This document shows positions 54,402 through 63,483 of a DNA stretch of 64,000 nt, in pieces (position 1 is the stretch's first letter; every line of letters starts with the position of its first letter). The position numbers and the translations under genes are program-made. The stretch spans positions 1,302,001 through 1,366,000 of the forward strand of contig NZ_CP081903.1 of the NCBI RefSeq assembly GCF_020091405.1. The letters are read 5' to 3'. This DNA comes from Bacteroides cellulosilyticus (lineage in GTDB: Bacteria > Bacteroidota > Bacteroidia > Bacteroidales > Bacteroidaceae). Below the pieces are notes generated by a model. It saw nothing but the letters and a program-made list of their open reading frames with translations. It was not told where the DNA came from and ran no database searches.

Positions 54402-56000
54402 CTATCGTAAGTTATTCCCCTCCTGATTCAAACTCAGCACATAAGTTCCCTGTTGATCTATATCTACTGAGAGGCTCCGGTTCGAAGAATCATACACCAG
54501 CGTTATCTTTTGCCGATTACCATGTTTCGCCTGTACTACCGCTTTCCTACCTTCCAACGAAAGAATAGAATCGATCTCATATTCATGCCAGTCATCATTC
54601 ACCCACGAAGTTATCTTACCATAATCATCATCAATATCCCGATTATATAAACTCAAGGAACAATTTACCTCCGTCCCGTCCTCCTTTTCATATTTCCACT
54701 CACCTACAAATGGGTGGTCAGCATCAGTAGAAGGCAGTATTTTGTAGTTTGTATAATTAAGTTGAACATTAAATTTCCTCTTTCCATTACTCCAATCTCC
54801 TGAGAAAAAAGAGTCACCATTATACTCCCCGTCAAACAATTTAAACGTACCAGTTTTCTTGCCGTTAACAGTTTCATCAATGATATAATCCACACCTATC
54901 TGCTTTCCCGTCAGCTGTATCGGGTTATTGATATGCTTATAAGAATAACTGCCATAAAGCGAATCTCCAATTTGCGTCAATGCCATTTGTACTTCTTTAC
55001 CAGCTACCTGTCCGCTTAAAGTCATTTCCTTAATAGCCGGAATATCAACAGGCCTATCCTCTCCTCTTCTTCCTATAATATAAACCAAAGCTATAACTAC
55101 CACTAATATAACCAGCCCTATCATGTAATAAAAAGAAGTTTTCCGCCTAACCGGAACTTCCGTTTTTTGTTTCTCTTCACTAACAGGCACGACCACAGTA
55201 GCCGGAATCATTTCTGAAGGCAGCAAGATCTCTGTACCGCCTTCCGGTTCCCCATCTGTAGCAGTCACAGTTAGTACAGCTTCCTGTTGACCGCGGTTGG
55301 CACGACTTCTTAACTTCCGATTCCACTCCTTACGATAAGTATACAGCAACCAGAACTCGAAAACCAAAATTAGAATGGAAATTATTATAGAAATAACTAT
55401 AGTCAATTTCTCGCTCGTACCGACGCCTGAAATTATCACAGCTATTACTGCATACAATGAATAGACAATGGCCGGACGAATTAAAGGCAAATAGACTCCC
55501 CAGAACAGTGTTTGCAAAGGATACCATTTATAATACCCACAGAAAGTGCCAAGGGTATAAACGAAAAAACCTATGCCAAGGCAAGGCAGAATAAGAGGAC
55601 CGAAGCCCATCTGATATTTGACACTATAGAAAATCAGATCCACTGGTGCTTGACCTGCAACAGTGGATGCTGCCCAACATAATCCTATCCCCATTGCGAG
55701 AGCAAACAAACCATTATACAAATCTAACACAACCAGCACATAATGGTAAAAAAGCCTGGAAAAAGCGAATTTCAACACCCCTATCACTAAAGTCAGCACA
55801 GGCAAGACATTCAAAATCAGCGAAACAGCATTATCGCTATGTTCCTCCAAAAAAACCGCCAATGTCTTTGTTTCAGCAACTTGTCTGTTCACCACCACCT
55901 CCACAAAAGGAGCACAAAAAATCATGGCGTAAAATAAAACTGATAAAATGATATCATAAATACCATTTTCCCTATGTTTTTCATTCGAATACATATCCAT
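54402..56000 (-). CDS. Multi-pass membrane protein with lipocalin-like C-terminus
   Basis: A 532-residue protein. About seven N-terminal transmembrane segments, a cytoplasmic loop, another transmembrane segment (FYYMIGLVILVVVIALVYII) and a C-terminal domain starting HPFVGEWKYEKEDG with LSLY, as in the 51203-52918 gene. It is the first gene after the response regulator (20 bp), so it heads the operon. Function unknown. Confidence 0.65.
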   Translation of the reverse strand: MDMYSNEKHRENGIYDIILSVLFYAMIFCAPFVEVVVNRQVAETKTLAVFLEEHSDNAVSLILNVLPVLTLVIGVLKFAFSRLFYHYVLVVLDLYNGLFALAMGIGLCWAASTVAGQAPVDLIFYSVKYQMGFGPLILPCLGIGFFVYTLGTFCGYYKWYPLQTLFWGVYLPLIRPAIVYSLYAVIAVIISGVGTSEKLTIVISIIISILILVFEFWLLYTYRKEWNRKLRSRANRGQQEAVLTVTATDGEPEGGTEILLPSEMIPATVVVPVSEEKQKTEVPVRRKTSFYYMIGLVILVVVIALVYIIGRRGEDRPVDIPAIKEMTLSGQVAGKEVQMALTQIGDSLYGSYSYKHINNPIQLTGKQIGVDYIIDETVNGKKTGTFKLFDGEYNGDSFFSGDWSNGKRKFNVQLNYTNYKILPSTDADHPFVGEWKYEKEDGTEVNCSLSLYNRDIDDDYGKITSWVNDDWHEYEIDSILSLEGRKAVVQAKHGNRQKITLVYDSSNRSLSVDIDQQGTYVLSLNQEGNNLR

Positions 56001-56020
56001 ACCAATTAGTTATTACTCGC

Positions 56021-56668
56021 CTATATTTCCAACCAACCTCCCTTAATAGCCTTTATCAACATATCAGATGCATTCTTGGCTTCCAGCTTAAGCATGATCT
56101 GCTTACGGTGAAACTCCACTGTATTGACTGATATATACAGCGTTTCTGCTATCTCATTGCTCTTCAGACCTTCGGATATGCATTTCAGCACCTCCAGTTC
56201 GCGTTTGCTGAGAACCTGTGACATTTCAGGAGGAAGCTTCTTCCGGGATTTCTGGAAGTGTGGACAGTAGTATTTACGACCTGCCAAAACCGATTGAATC
56301 GCCTCTTGCAGGTTCTCCGGATCAGACTGTTTAAGAATCACTGCATCTACATCCGCCTTTACCATCCGACGGACCACCCACACCTCACTATGCATCGTCT
56401 CAATAATAATACGCATACCCGGATAGAGCAAACGTATCTGTTCTATCAGCTCAAAACCCGACATGTCCGGCAATTCTATGTCGACCATGCAAATACTGAT
56501 ATCGTGGGATTTAAGAAGTTCCAAAGCTTTCGCAGCACTGTCAGCCGCATATATCTCACCTATTTCCGGACAGACTTCAAGAATGTTACGGATGCCCGCC
56601 AATACAATAGGGTGATCATCTATAAGAAGAAGATGGTATTTCGATGTATCCGATGGAAGTTGCACCAT
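56021..56668 (-). CDS. NarL-type response regulator
   Basis: A 215-residue protein. Receiver domain with acidic pair IDDHP (about 17-18) and phosphoacceptor Asp63 (MVDIELPDMSG). The LuxR-type helix-turn-helix (about 150-200) contains LSKRELEVLKCISEGLKSNE. It is 20 bp upstream of the envelope genes and follows the histidine kinase, the likely cognate pair controlling the operon. Confidence 0.92.
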   Translation of the reverse strand: MVQLPSDTSKYHLLLIDDHPIVLAGIRNILEVCPEIGEIYAADSAAKALELLKSHDISICMVDIELPDMSGFELIEQIRLLYPGMRIIIETMHSEVWVVRRMVKADVDAVILKQSDPENLQEAIQSVLAGRKYYCPHFQKSRKKLPPEMSQVLSKRELEVLKCISEGLKSNEIAETLYISVNTVEFHRKQIMLKLEAKNASDMLIKAIKGGWLEI

Positions 56669-56851
56669 ATTTCTTTTATTTATATGCTTGTGGTCAGATA
56701 TTAGTCCTCCCTGTTATCATGTTTACTATTTTGTGCAAAGGAAGGGTATTTTTAGTTTAAATCTACTATTGTTTTCCGTAGTTTTTCAACAGGCAGTATG
56801 TAAATGCAATGGTATACTTTCCATACATGAAAGCTATTATGGAATAAATCT

Positions 56852-58804
56852 TTATTTAATAGGAGCCGTAACCGTAACGCACACACCGGTCTCATCAGCA
56901 GCCACATGAAGCGTACCATTCATACATCTGACCCTATCTTCCATCGTGCGCATCCCGATGCCCTTGGAAGAAGAGCGCTTCATGACTCCATTACTGAATA
57001 TCTCCAACCGCACATGCGCCCCATCCATCAACAGTGAAATGGAGATCTGTGTGCCGGAAGAATATTTGAGAATATTATTCATGCTTTCCTGTACAATACG
57101 ATACAATTCATAGGCCACATTGTAGGATACCAGACTCCAATCGGACGTAGAGGCATCGAATGAAAGATGCATGGATGAAGGAATATTCAGATGATCGATA
57201 TAGTCTGTTATAATTTCATCAATAGTGGCATCAGAAAATACAGGAGGCATCAGTTCATGCGAGATACTACGGATATTTGCACGGCTCCGTCCCAGTTTGT
57301 CCAGCAACTCACATTTATCCTCTTCTCTATTAAATCCCGATTTAAGTTCCATTTCCAGTCCCAGAAGTTCATTGCAAACCCCATCGTGCAGCTCGCGTGC
57401 CAGACGGGCGCGCTCGTTCTCCATTCCGTCAATATATTTACGGCTGAGCTGCAACTTGCGTTTATACAAGAGGACGATCAAGAGGATAATCATAAAGCTG
57501 ATAAAAGCTATAAACCAAATTGTGAGCCGAAGACTGCGAAGTTCTTCCTGCTGTTGTAATTCTTTCAGACGCTTAATTTCAAGTTCTTTCTTCTGAGTAT
57601 CATAGCGCACTTGCAGCTCGCTCATTTGCTTCTCCACCTCCTGCGCAGCCAGGGAATCACGCAATTCGAGAGCTTGCTCCATATATCTGTAGGCCTCATC
57701 AGGCTGTTGCAGGTTATGATAGCATTCGGCCATACGGCTGTACCACACGTAGGGAGCGGTAGGCGAATTCGCACTTATCAATCCCGTCAACTTTCGATAA
57801 AAATCCAAACTTTCCCGATATTTCTTTTCCTTTAGTAAGAGCTGGGCTTTTGTCTCATAAATACCGATAGCTTCATGGCTCGTTTCTGGTAATTCATCCA
57901 GAAAGCGGTCACATACATTCAGATAGTAACGCACCGAATCATCTTGTGCAGTAGCCTGAAAAGCGGGTAATAGCGCTGACAATACTTTTAACCGGAAACG
58001 CGGTGATTGTTGCTGGGAAGCTATTCCATAAGCCTTATGCAGATAATTGATCGCTTGATCGTATTCCCCTGTCTTTACCAACAGAGAACCGCAGATGTAG
58101 TAAGCCTGCAACCAGTCCAAAGCATCTTCTTCTTTCAGAGCATACGTAATGGCTTCCTGTGCATGTTCCCTCGCGTTTTCCAGTTGTTTGAAAGAGATAT
58201 ACATCACGGCAATATTGGCATGCAAATTGGATACAGCGCTATAGTCCTTGCTTTTCATGGCTGCCTCAAGCCCTTTGCTGTAATAGTAAAGAGCAGAATC
58301 CGGAAGGTTTATTCTACGGTAGGCGACGCCCAACGAACTGCAATTGGTCAGATAAGCTTCGCTATCACCGGATTTAGAGGTGGCATCCAAAGCTGTCAGA
58401 TAGTGTGATGTTGCTTCCCGGATATCCCCCTCAATCATATAGCAACTTGCCAAATCGGTAAGTAACCGTCCACGGATACTATCAAGTGCTGTATTCCCTT
58501 CACAATATTTCAGTCCTTCCAGTAAATAAGGTCTTGCCGAATCGGTCTGAGCTATTCCATTGTAGGATTGCCCCAACGACAAACAGGTGATAGCCACCTT
58601 TTCGTTTTCTCCACTCTCACGATATAGTTCTAAGGCTTTTGCCAGTTTATAGGTACAACTATCTATTTCTTCATTTTCATAATGTGCACAAGCTTCCTCG
58701 TAAAGACTATCGGCTTCACTGTTAATTTGCAGATCCAAGGTAGCGGGTTTCGTACACCCTGCCAGAACAAACATCAATAAAAGTAGTAATTTCATCTTCA
58801 TCAC
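56852..58804 (-). CDS. Lipoprotein TPR-sensor histidine kinase (HisKA_3)
   Basis: A 650-residue kinase. The N-terminus has a lipobox (VLAGC), then six or seven TPR units (about 30-370), one transmembrane helix (about 430-450) and a HisKA_3 motif (ARLARELHDGV, His about 470). The ATPase domain is at the C-terminus (GIGMRTMEDRVR). It is probably an inner-membrane sensor and signals to the adjacent NarL-type regulator. Confidence 0.9.
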   Translation of the reverse strand: MMKMKLLLLLMFVLAGCTKPATLDLQINSEADSLYEEACAHYENEEIDSCTYKLAKALELYRESGENEKVAITCLSLGQSYNGIAQTDSARPYLLEGLKYCEGNTALDSIRGRLLTDLASCYMIEGDIREATSHYLTALDATSKSGDSEAYLTNCSSLGVAYRRINLPDSALYYYSKGLEAAMKSKDYSAVSNLHANIAVMYISFKQLENAREHAQEAITYALKEEDALDWLQAYYICGSLLVKTGEYDQAINYLHKAYGIASQQQSPRFRLKVLSALLPAFQATAQDDSVRYYLNVCDRFLDELPETSHEAIGIYETKAQLLLKEKKYRESLDFYRKLTGLISANSPTAPYVWYSRMAECYHNLQQPDEAYRYMEQALELRDSLAAQEVEKQMSELQVRYDTQKKELEIKRLKELQQQEELRSLRLTIWFIAFISFMIILLIVLLYKRKLQLSRKYIDGMENERARLARELHDGVCNELLGLEMELKSGFNREEDKCELLDKLGRSRANIRSISHELMPPVFSDATIDEIITDYIDHLNIPSSMHLSFDASTSDWSLVSYNVAYELYRIVQESMNNILKYSSGTQISISLLMDGAHVRLEIFSNGVMKRSSSKGIGMRTMEDRVRCMNGTLHVAADETGVCVTVTAPIK

Positions 58805-58887
58805 AATTTACCATACACTATAAACTCCCATTCAACATAATGATAATGCCATATGGAATTTCATCTTCCAGTCAGCTGAAATTGTGA

Positions 58888-58895
58888 CAAAGTTA
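58888..58895 (-). promoter_or_regulatory. -7 box for the histidine kinase gene
   Basis: The minus strand reads TAACTTTG, matching TAnnTTTG, about 84 bp before the ATG. A -33 box was not found. Confidence 0.4.
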
Positions 58896-59120
58896 AGACT
58901 CTTCATTTAAAATGAAAATTATCCGGTATATTTTTATCCGGCATTTTTACCACATATCACTTATTTTCAAACTTACTAATCACTATTTTAGATTTATCCT
59001 TTACCTGTTGGCAGAATTAATTTATTTCGATACAGTAATGAGGTTTCACCACAGAGTAACACTGAGTTTCACATGCCACGTAACCATCTGTGTGACAACG
59101 CACTTGGTGTTTCAACACGA

Positions 59121-59230
59121 TCAGTCGTTGTGAAACACGAATTCAGTCGTAATGGGAAGTACTTTCAGTCGTAATGGGAAATACCTTCAGTCCTAGTGGG
59201 AAATACCTTCAGTCGTAGTGGGAAGACGAC
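59121..59230. repeat. Tandem array of 22-bp units (array C)
   Basis: TCAGTC or close variants start at 59121, 59143, 59165, 59187 and 59209, exactly 22 bp apart. The consensus is TCAGTCGTAATGGGAAATAC plus CT, with outer copies more degenerate. Unrelated to arrays A and B in sequence. Confidence 0.85.
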
Positions 59231-59303
59231 ACACTGATTGCTTATCCGGGCCTTTGTTGCAGCGGAAATGACGAAAGTGTAGCCAACAACGTATGTCTGC
59301 CGC

Positions 59304-60005
59304 TTACCGCTTCATAAACTCTTTCCGTTCTTCTTCCGGAAATTTCTCTATTGCATAACGCAACATTGTACGTGGCATCACTTTACAATGTTTTTCAAGA
59401 AACTGCATCAACAAGTCTTTGTTCCGTTTTCCCATTTCCCGTAACATCCATCCCACGGCTTTCTGCATCAGGTCATGACGAGTGTAAAGGAGATGCTCTG
59501 AGAGGGCTAAAATATCGATGAAATCGTCGTTTTTAATCAATGTATAAGTAGAAACCACTGCTATGCGCTGGTCCCAAAGCAATTCATTACCGGCCAAGCG
59601 ATAAAGAACATCACGAGGTTTATCCTTCAGATATTCGCCCACAATACCCGGAGCAGATAAGTCTACCAAATCCCAGTTATTGATACGGGAAGTCTGCGAC
59701 AAATAGAAGTCGAATATTTCTTTTTTCCCCTTTTCATCGCACTTTTTAAAGCGTTCCACCAGCATCAGTAAGGCACACAAGCGACATTCGTGCCATTCGC
59801 TTTGCAATAGTTCTGCCATTACCTCAAACGGCACATCCTTATGCCGCTTCGCTACCATACGGGTGTTGGGAACGACAATACCGAGAAACTTGTCACCTTC
59901 TCCGTATTGTCCTTTCCCGGTTTTAAAGAAGTTGGGAAGATACTCCCGTTTCACCGGGTCAATGTACTGTTCCAGCTCCTGCTGTATTTCCTTTGTTTTC
60001 TGCAT
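59304..60005 (-). CDS. AlkD-type DNA alkylation-repair protein
   Basis: A 233-residue all-helical HEAT-like protein. NNWDLVDLSAP and KAVGWMLREMGKRN align with the conserved W and D regions of AlkD, which excises alkylated bases. Some members have other roles, so glycosylase activity is not certain. It stands alone with array C just downstream of its stop. Confidence 0.85.
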   Translation of the reverse strand: MQKTKEIQQELEQYIDPVKREYLPNFFKTGKGQYGEGDKFLGIVVPNTRMVAKRHKDVPFEVMAELLQSEWHECRLCALLMLVERFKKCDEKGKKEIFDFYLSQTSRINNWDLVDLSAPGIVGEYLKDKPRDVLYRLAGNELLWDQRIAVVSTYTLIKNDDFIDILALSEHLLYTRHDLMQKAVGWMLREMGKRNKDLLMQFLEKHCKVMPRTMLRYAIEKFPEEERKEFMKR

Positions 60006-60200
60006 AATTTCATTGTATCATAATTTCTACTAGAGGCATAACTCCGGATAACATCAGGAAAGCCGTACTCCATGCTTATTCATTTGATAACACTTATAAC
60101 TAAGATGTGCCAAATATAAAGCTTTTCCCACGAATGATTCATCTCCACAGGGAGATTTTTATATTTCTGCTAATACCTTTTACAGACCCGGCCAATACTT

Positions 60201-61751
60201 TTAATAGAAGTTTGAAGGCATCATATCCCACACCGTCACACTCTTAAACCTGGCACTTCCACCCTCTCCAAATAAAGAGATATTCTTCTCGTTCGATTCC
60301 GAGAAGAAAGCGTTGGTACGCACCAAAGCCTGCCTTTCATTGGCATAGACTTCTACAATACACTTGTCTATCAGGATATCCAATACCAGCTTTTCACCTT
60401 TTTGCAATTCGAATGGCGCTTCCTCAATCTTTTTAAACTCTACTCCAAGCGGCGTGACAGGCGCCATCCCGATGGCATTCAGACGTGACATATCAAGCAC
60501 AAGTTTCTTACCGGCAACGTCATAATAGACCTCGCCATATTCCTTTCCATCCTGACTCTCAAGTATTCTTACACCACATTTGGTTGCTTCCCGAGGGTCT
60601 ATTTCCACCACGATCTCTTTGACATCACCAGTGGCACCGGTCAGCGGGGTTACTTTCGATATATTCTGTGCAGCATACAATTTCTCGTTATATCGCAAAG
60701 AGCGCAACTCACTGACAGGACGCATCCCGAGTGTATGATCCTTTCTCATGAACAGCTCACGGGGAAGGCTCATCATGCCACTCCAGCCACTTTTCTGTAC
60801 AACCTCCTGACTTCTGGCATCAAATAGCCATGCCCACATCACCCTACGCCCATCAGGAGTCAACAAGGACTCCGGTGCAAAGAACGTGTTGTCTGCAAAT
60901 GACATACAGGCATGATTCTCCGGATAAAACTTTTCATCTTTCCATGTGCCAACGTAATAACGGCAACCCAAATGATGGCTGATACACAACAATACTTTCT
61001 TTCCGCCCAAAGTGAAAAAGTCGGGACAAGAAACATCTTCATTCTTTGAAACATCCGACAGATATGTACCAAACAAATCACCTACATAGTTCCACTTATC
61101 CAATTCCACAGCCTTAAACACAGCCGGACGTTTTCCACCGAAAATAGCATAATATGTATCTCCTTCTACCCAACCATGAGGGTCCCACGAAGCATACGGT
61201 GCACCCCCTTCGGAGTCTCTGTCCGCCTCATTGGCAATAGCCGGACGATCTTTCGGATCGGGTACAACCGGATTGGAAGGCAACTGCCTCCACTGGTCCA
61301 GCAGCGGATCACTGCTCAACGAAATGCTATTCCCCTGCCCTACACCATGATAAAGCATCGTAGCCTCTCCTTTCTTATTCACAAAACAATTGCCGCTGAA
61401 AATACCTTCTATCTTCGATTCATGAGTCGGATACAAAGCTTTGGGATGTTCTCTCCAATGTATCATATCCAAGCTGGATAAATGGGCAAAAACATGCACA
61501 CCACGATCCTGGAAAATATGAAACATATGATAGCGTCCTCCCCAATATATGCACCCGTTAGGATCGGAAGGAACAGCGTAATCTTCCGGAATGGCAAAAT
61601 GATAGACCGGACGATATGGGTCTGCCAGCAGTTTATTCCGGAACTCCCGGATGGCAGCCACATCATATCCCGAAGGGAAATTATTTTGTTGGGCATAAGA
61701 AGACAAACAAAACAATATGCCCAAAACTGATAAAACAGAAATTTTCTTCAT
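60201..61751 (-). CDS. GH32-like beta-propeller glycosidase, atypical catalytic motifs
   Basis: A 516-residue secreted protein with a signal peptide (ending SSYAQ). Asp63 is in SDPNGCIYW, the GH32 nucleophile motif. The usual RDP motif reads SWDPHGW (Asp190). The usual Glu-Cys-Pro motif reads Ser241-Cys242-Pro243, with Glu238 three residues earlier. A C-terminal beta-sandwich follows. The family would cleave fructosides, but the altered acid/base site makes the activity uncertain. It follows the GH32-like lipoprotein by 27 bp. Confidence 0.7.
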   Translation of the reverse strand: MKKISVLSVLGILFCLSSYAQQNNFPSGYDVAAIREFRNKLLADPYRPVYHFAIPEDYAVPSDPNGCIYWGGRYHMFHIFQDRGVHVFAHLSSLDMIHWREHPKALYPTHESKIEGIFSGNCFVNKKGEATMLYHGVGQGNSISLSSDPLLDQWRQLPSNPVVPDPKDRPAIANEADRDSEGGAPYASWDPHGWVEGDTYYAIFGGKRPAVFKAVELDKWNYVGDLFGTYLSDVSKNEDVSCPDFFTLGGKKVLLCISHHLGCRYYVGTWKDEKFYPENHACMSFADNTFFAPESLLTPDGRRVMWAWLFDARSQEVVQKSGWSGMMSLPRELFMRKDHTLGMRPVSELRSLRYNEKLYAAQNISKVTPLTGATGDVKEIVVEIDPREATKCGVRILESQDGKEYGEVYYDVAGKKLVLDMSRLNAIGMAPVTPLGVEFKKIEEAPFELQKGEKLVLDILIDKCIVEVYANERQALVRTNAFFSESNEKNISLFGEGGSARFKSVTVWDMMPSNFY

Positions 61752-61778
61752 ATAAGTATGTTTTTAGTTCATAGTATC

Positions 61779-63449
61779 TTATTCTTCCAACCTGAATAAT
61801 TTCAGGTTCAATACATCCAAAGTCCCGTCATTGGCAAATATGCCCGGCAAGTAATTGCCCGAACTATACAAACTGGAATTAAAAACCAGTTCGTCGTTGA
61901 TATAGAATTCAATCGTATTCCCCATCAGGAGTACACGAAAATCATATTTCCTCCCTTCTTCAAAAGTATAAGAACGGCAATTCTGGAAATCCCAGGTATG
62001 ATTGGTCAGATAGACCCGGTCTTTCTTCGGCTCGATCACCAGGATATGAGACAAATCGCTCAAAGATATCTCCGCAGCAGGTCTGGCAAGTACGATTCCG
62101 AAAGAAGAACACTGGAAATCCTCTACGGTAAATGAGATTTCCATATTGGCGGAAGCTCCTTCGAATACAGCTGCCTGCCAACTGTCTTTGTCTGTCTTGC
62201 ATGAAAACACTCCCTCTTTTTCTTTCCAGAGACCACCGTATGTAGGCCAGCCGAAACTATTGGCAGGCTGGTCATATATTACCGGAGAAATCTCCTGAAT
62301 ACGAAGTTTAGGCAGCAGGTCAGAGGCATACAAGGCTCTCAATTGCCCTTGGTTGTTCAGCCCTATATTTTTAGGCAATGACAAAACGGAAACGCCATTG
62401 TCCACATCTACATACATCAACCTCCGCTCTCCCTGATAATAGACAGTACGCATACTATAACCACTGCTCAACTGTCCGCCTATCAGAACATTGTCCTTCA
62501 TATCCTCCACAAAAGGTCCTTGGGGCGAAGCAGCAGTGGCATAGATGGTTCCACGGGTAATGTACGGATCGGAAAATGCAGTCAGACTGCCATTATCCTT
62601 AGCAGTAGTCAGAGTCATGTACCAAACGCCTTCGTGCTCAAAGACATCAATCATCTCCGGCATACTGACCCCTGTCGGGTAATATACAATTCCGCGTTGC
62701 TCCCAATGAAGCAGATCGGTGGAATATGCCAAACCGATAACAGCCGTAGGAGATGTCAATCCAGACATATCGGAAGAAGAAACAAAGTAGCCATAAAAGC
62801 CTCCTCCGGACTTATCCTTAACCACCACCATATCCCGGCAGTCTACCCGGTCCCAGTTCGCATAGCTGCTGCCCGCTGATGAACTACCGGAGAAAGTTAT
62901 AAACCAGCGTCCATCAGGCACAATGACAGGATTTCCTTCATATTCTGTCCAAGTATACAGGTCGTCCGATACAGCCACCCCTATGCGCTGCCCCGCCCAC
63001 TTCCGCATGGTATAAAAAGTGTAATATTTTCCTTGGTGCTCTACCGTGCACCCGGTATAGCGGAAATCAGCCTCATTATCCAGATTCTTGTCATAAAGAG
63101 ACAGTACTTCCGGCTTTTCATTCCAGTGCAGCAAATCACCGGAAGCGGCATGCCCGAATCCGCGCAAATTAGTATCACGAGGATAAGAAACACCATTCAC
63201 TATACCCTGAAGATGGAAAAGATGGATCGAGTCTTCCTTTACAATGTACCAATTATCCCACATCATATAGTTATATGGTCGGTACTTCACTTTGTTCACC
63301 ACCCGCAGTCCCGCTTCCGGGTCAGGTGCAGGATCAGGATTTTCTATCGGATTTCCTTTGGTTACTATATTGTCATCTCCACAAGATGCCAGCAGGAAAC
63401 TCCCTGCCAGCAATATGTACCATAATAACAGATTCTTTATGTACTTCAT
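61779..63449 (-). CDS. GH32/GH43-clan-like lipoprotein
   Basis: A 556-residue protein with lipobox LLASC, so it is surface- or periplasm-anchored. A five-bladed-propeller-like part with WDNWYIVKED (nucleophile-like Asp), CRDMVVV (RD) and PEMIDVF (Glu) matches the GH32/GH68/GH43 clan pattern, followed by a C-terminal beta-sandwich. Substrate is unclear. It lies between two other glycosidase genes in one operon. Confidence 0.65.
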   Translation of the reverse strand: MKYIKNLLLWYILLAGSFLLASCGDDNIVTKGNPIENPDPAPDPEAGLRVVNKVKYRPYNYMMWDNWYIVKEDSIHLFHLQGIVNGVSYPRDTNLRGFGHAASGDLLHWNEKPEVLSLYDKNLDNEADFRYTGCTVEHQGKYYTFYTMRKWAGQRIGVAVSDDLYTWTEYEGNPVIVPDGRWFITFSGSSSAGSSYANWDRVDCRDMVVVKDKSGGGFYGYFVSSSDMSGLTSPTAVIGLAYSTDLLHWEQRGIVYYPTGVSMPEMIDVFEHEGVWYMTLTTAKDNGSLTAFSDPYITRGTIYATAASPQGPFVEDMKDNVLIGGQLSSGYSMRTVYYQGERRLMYVDVDNGVSVLSLPKNIGLNNQGQLRALYASDLLPKLRIQEISPVIYDQPANSFGWPTYGGLWKEKEGVFSCKTDKDSWQAAVFEGASANMEISFTVEDFQCSSFGIVLARPAAEISLSDLSHILVIEPKKDRVYLTNHTWDFQNCRSYTFEEGRKYDFRVLLMGNTIEFYINDELVFNSSLYSSGNYLPGIFANDGTLDVLNLKLFRLEE

Positions 63450-63483
63450 ATAGTTCTTATATCATTCACAAGATTCGTTTGGA

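Larger units (their letters stand above)
58805..59303. other. 499-bp gap holding a -7 box and the 22-bp array C
   Basis: Near the HK start the minus strand has TAACTTTG (58888-58895), a fit to TAnnTTTG. Array C lies at 59121-59230. CTCTGTG-type words (GTTTCACCACAGAG) occur at 59042-59065. No gene is supported. Confidence 0.5.

Noticed and set aside
7200..59230. 22-bp arrays as CRISPR
   Set aside because: Units abut directly with no spacers, there are no cas genes nearby and the three arrays are unrelated in sequence.
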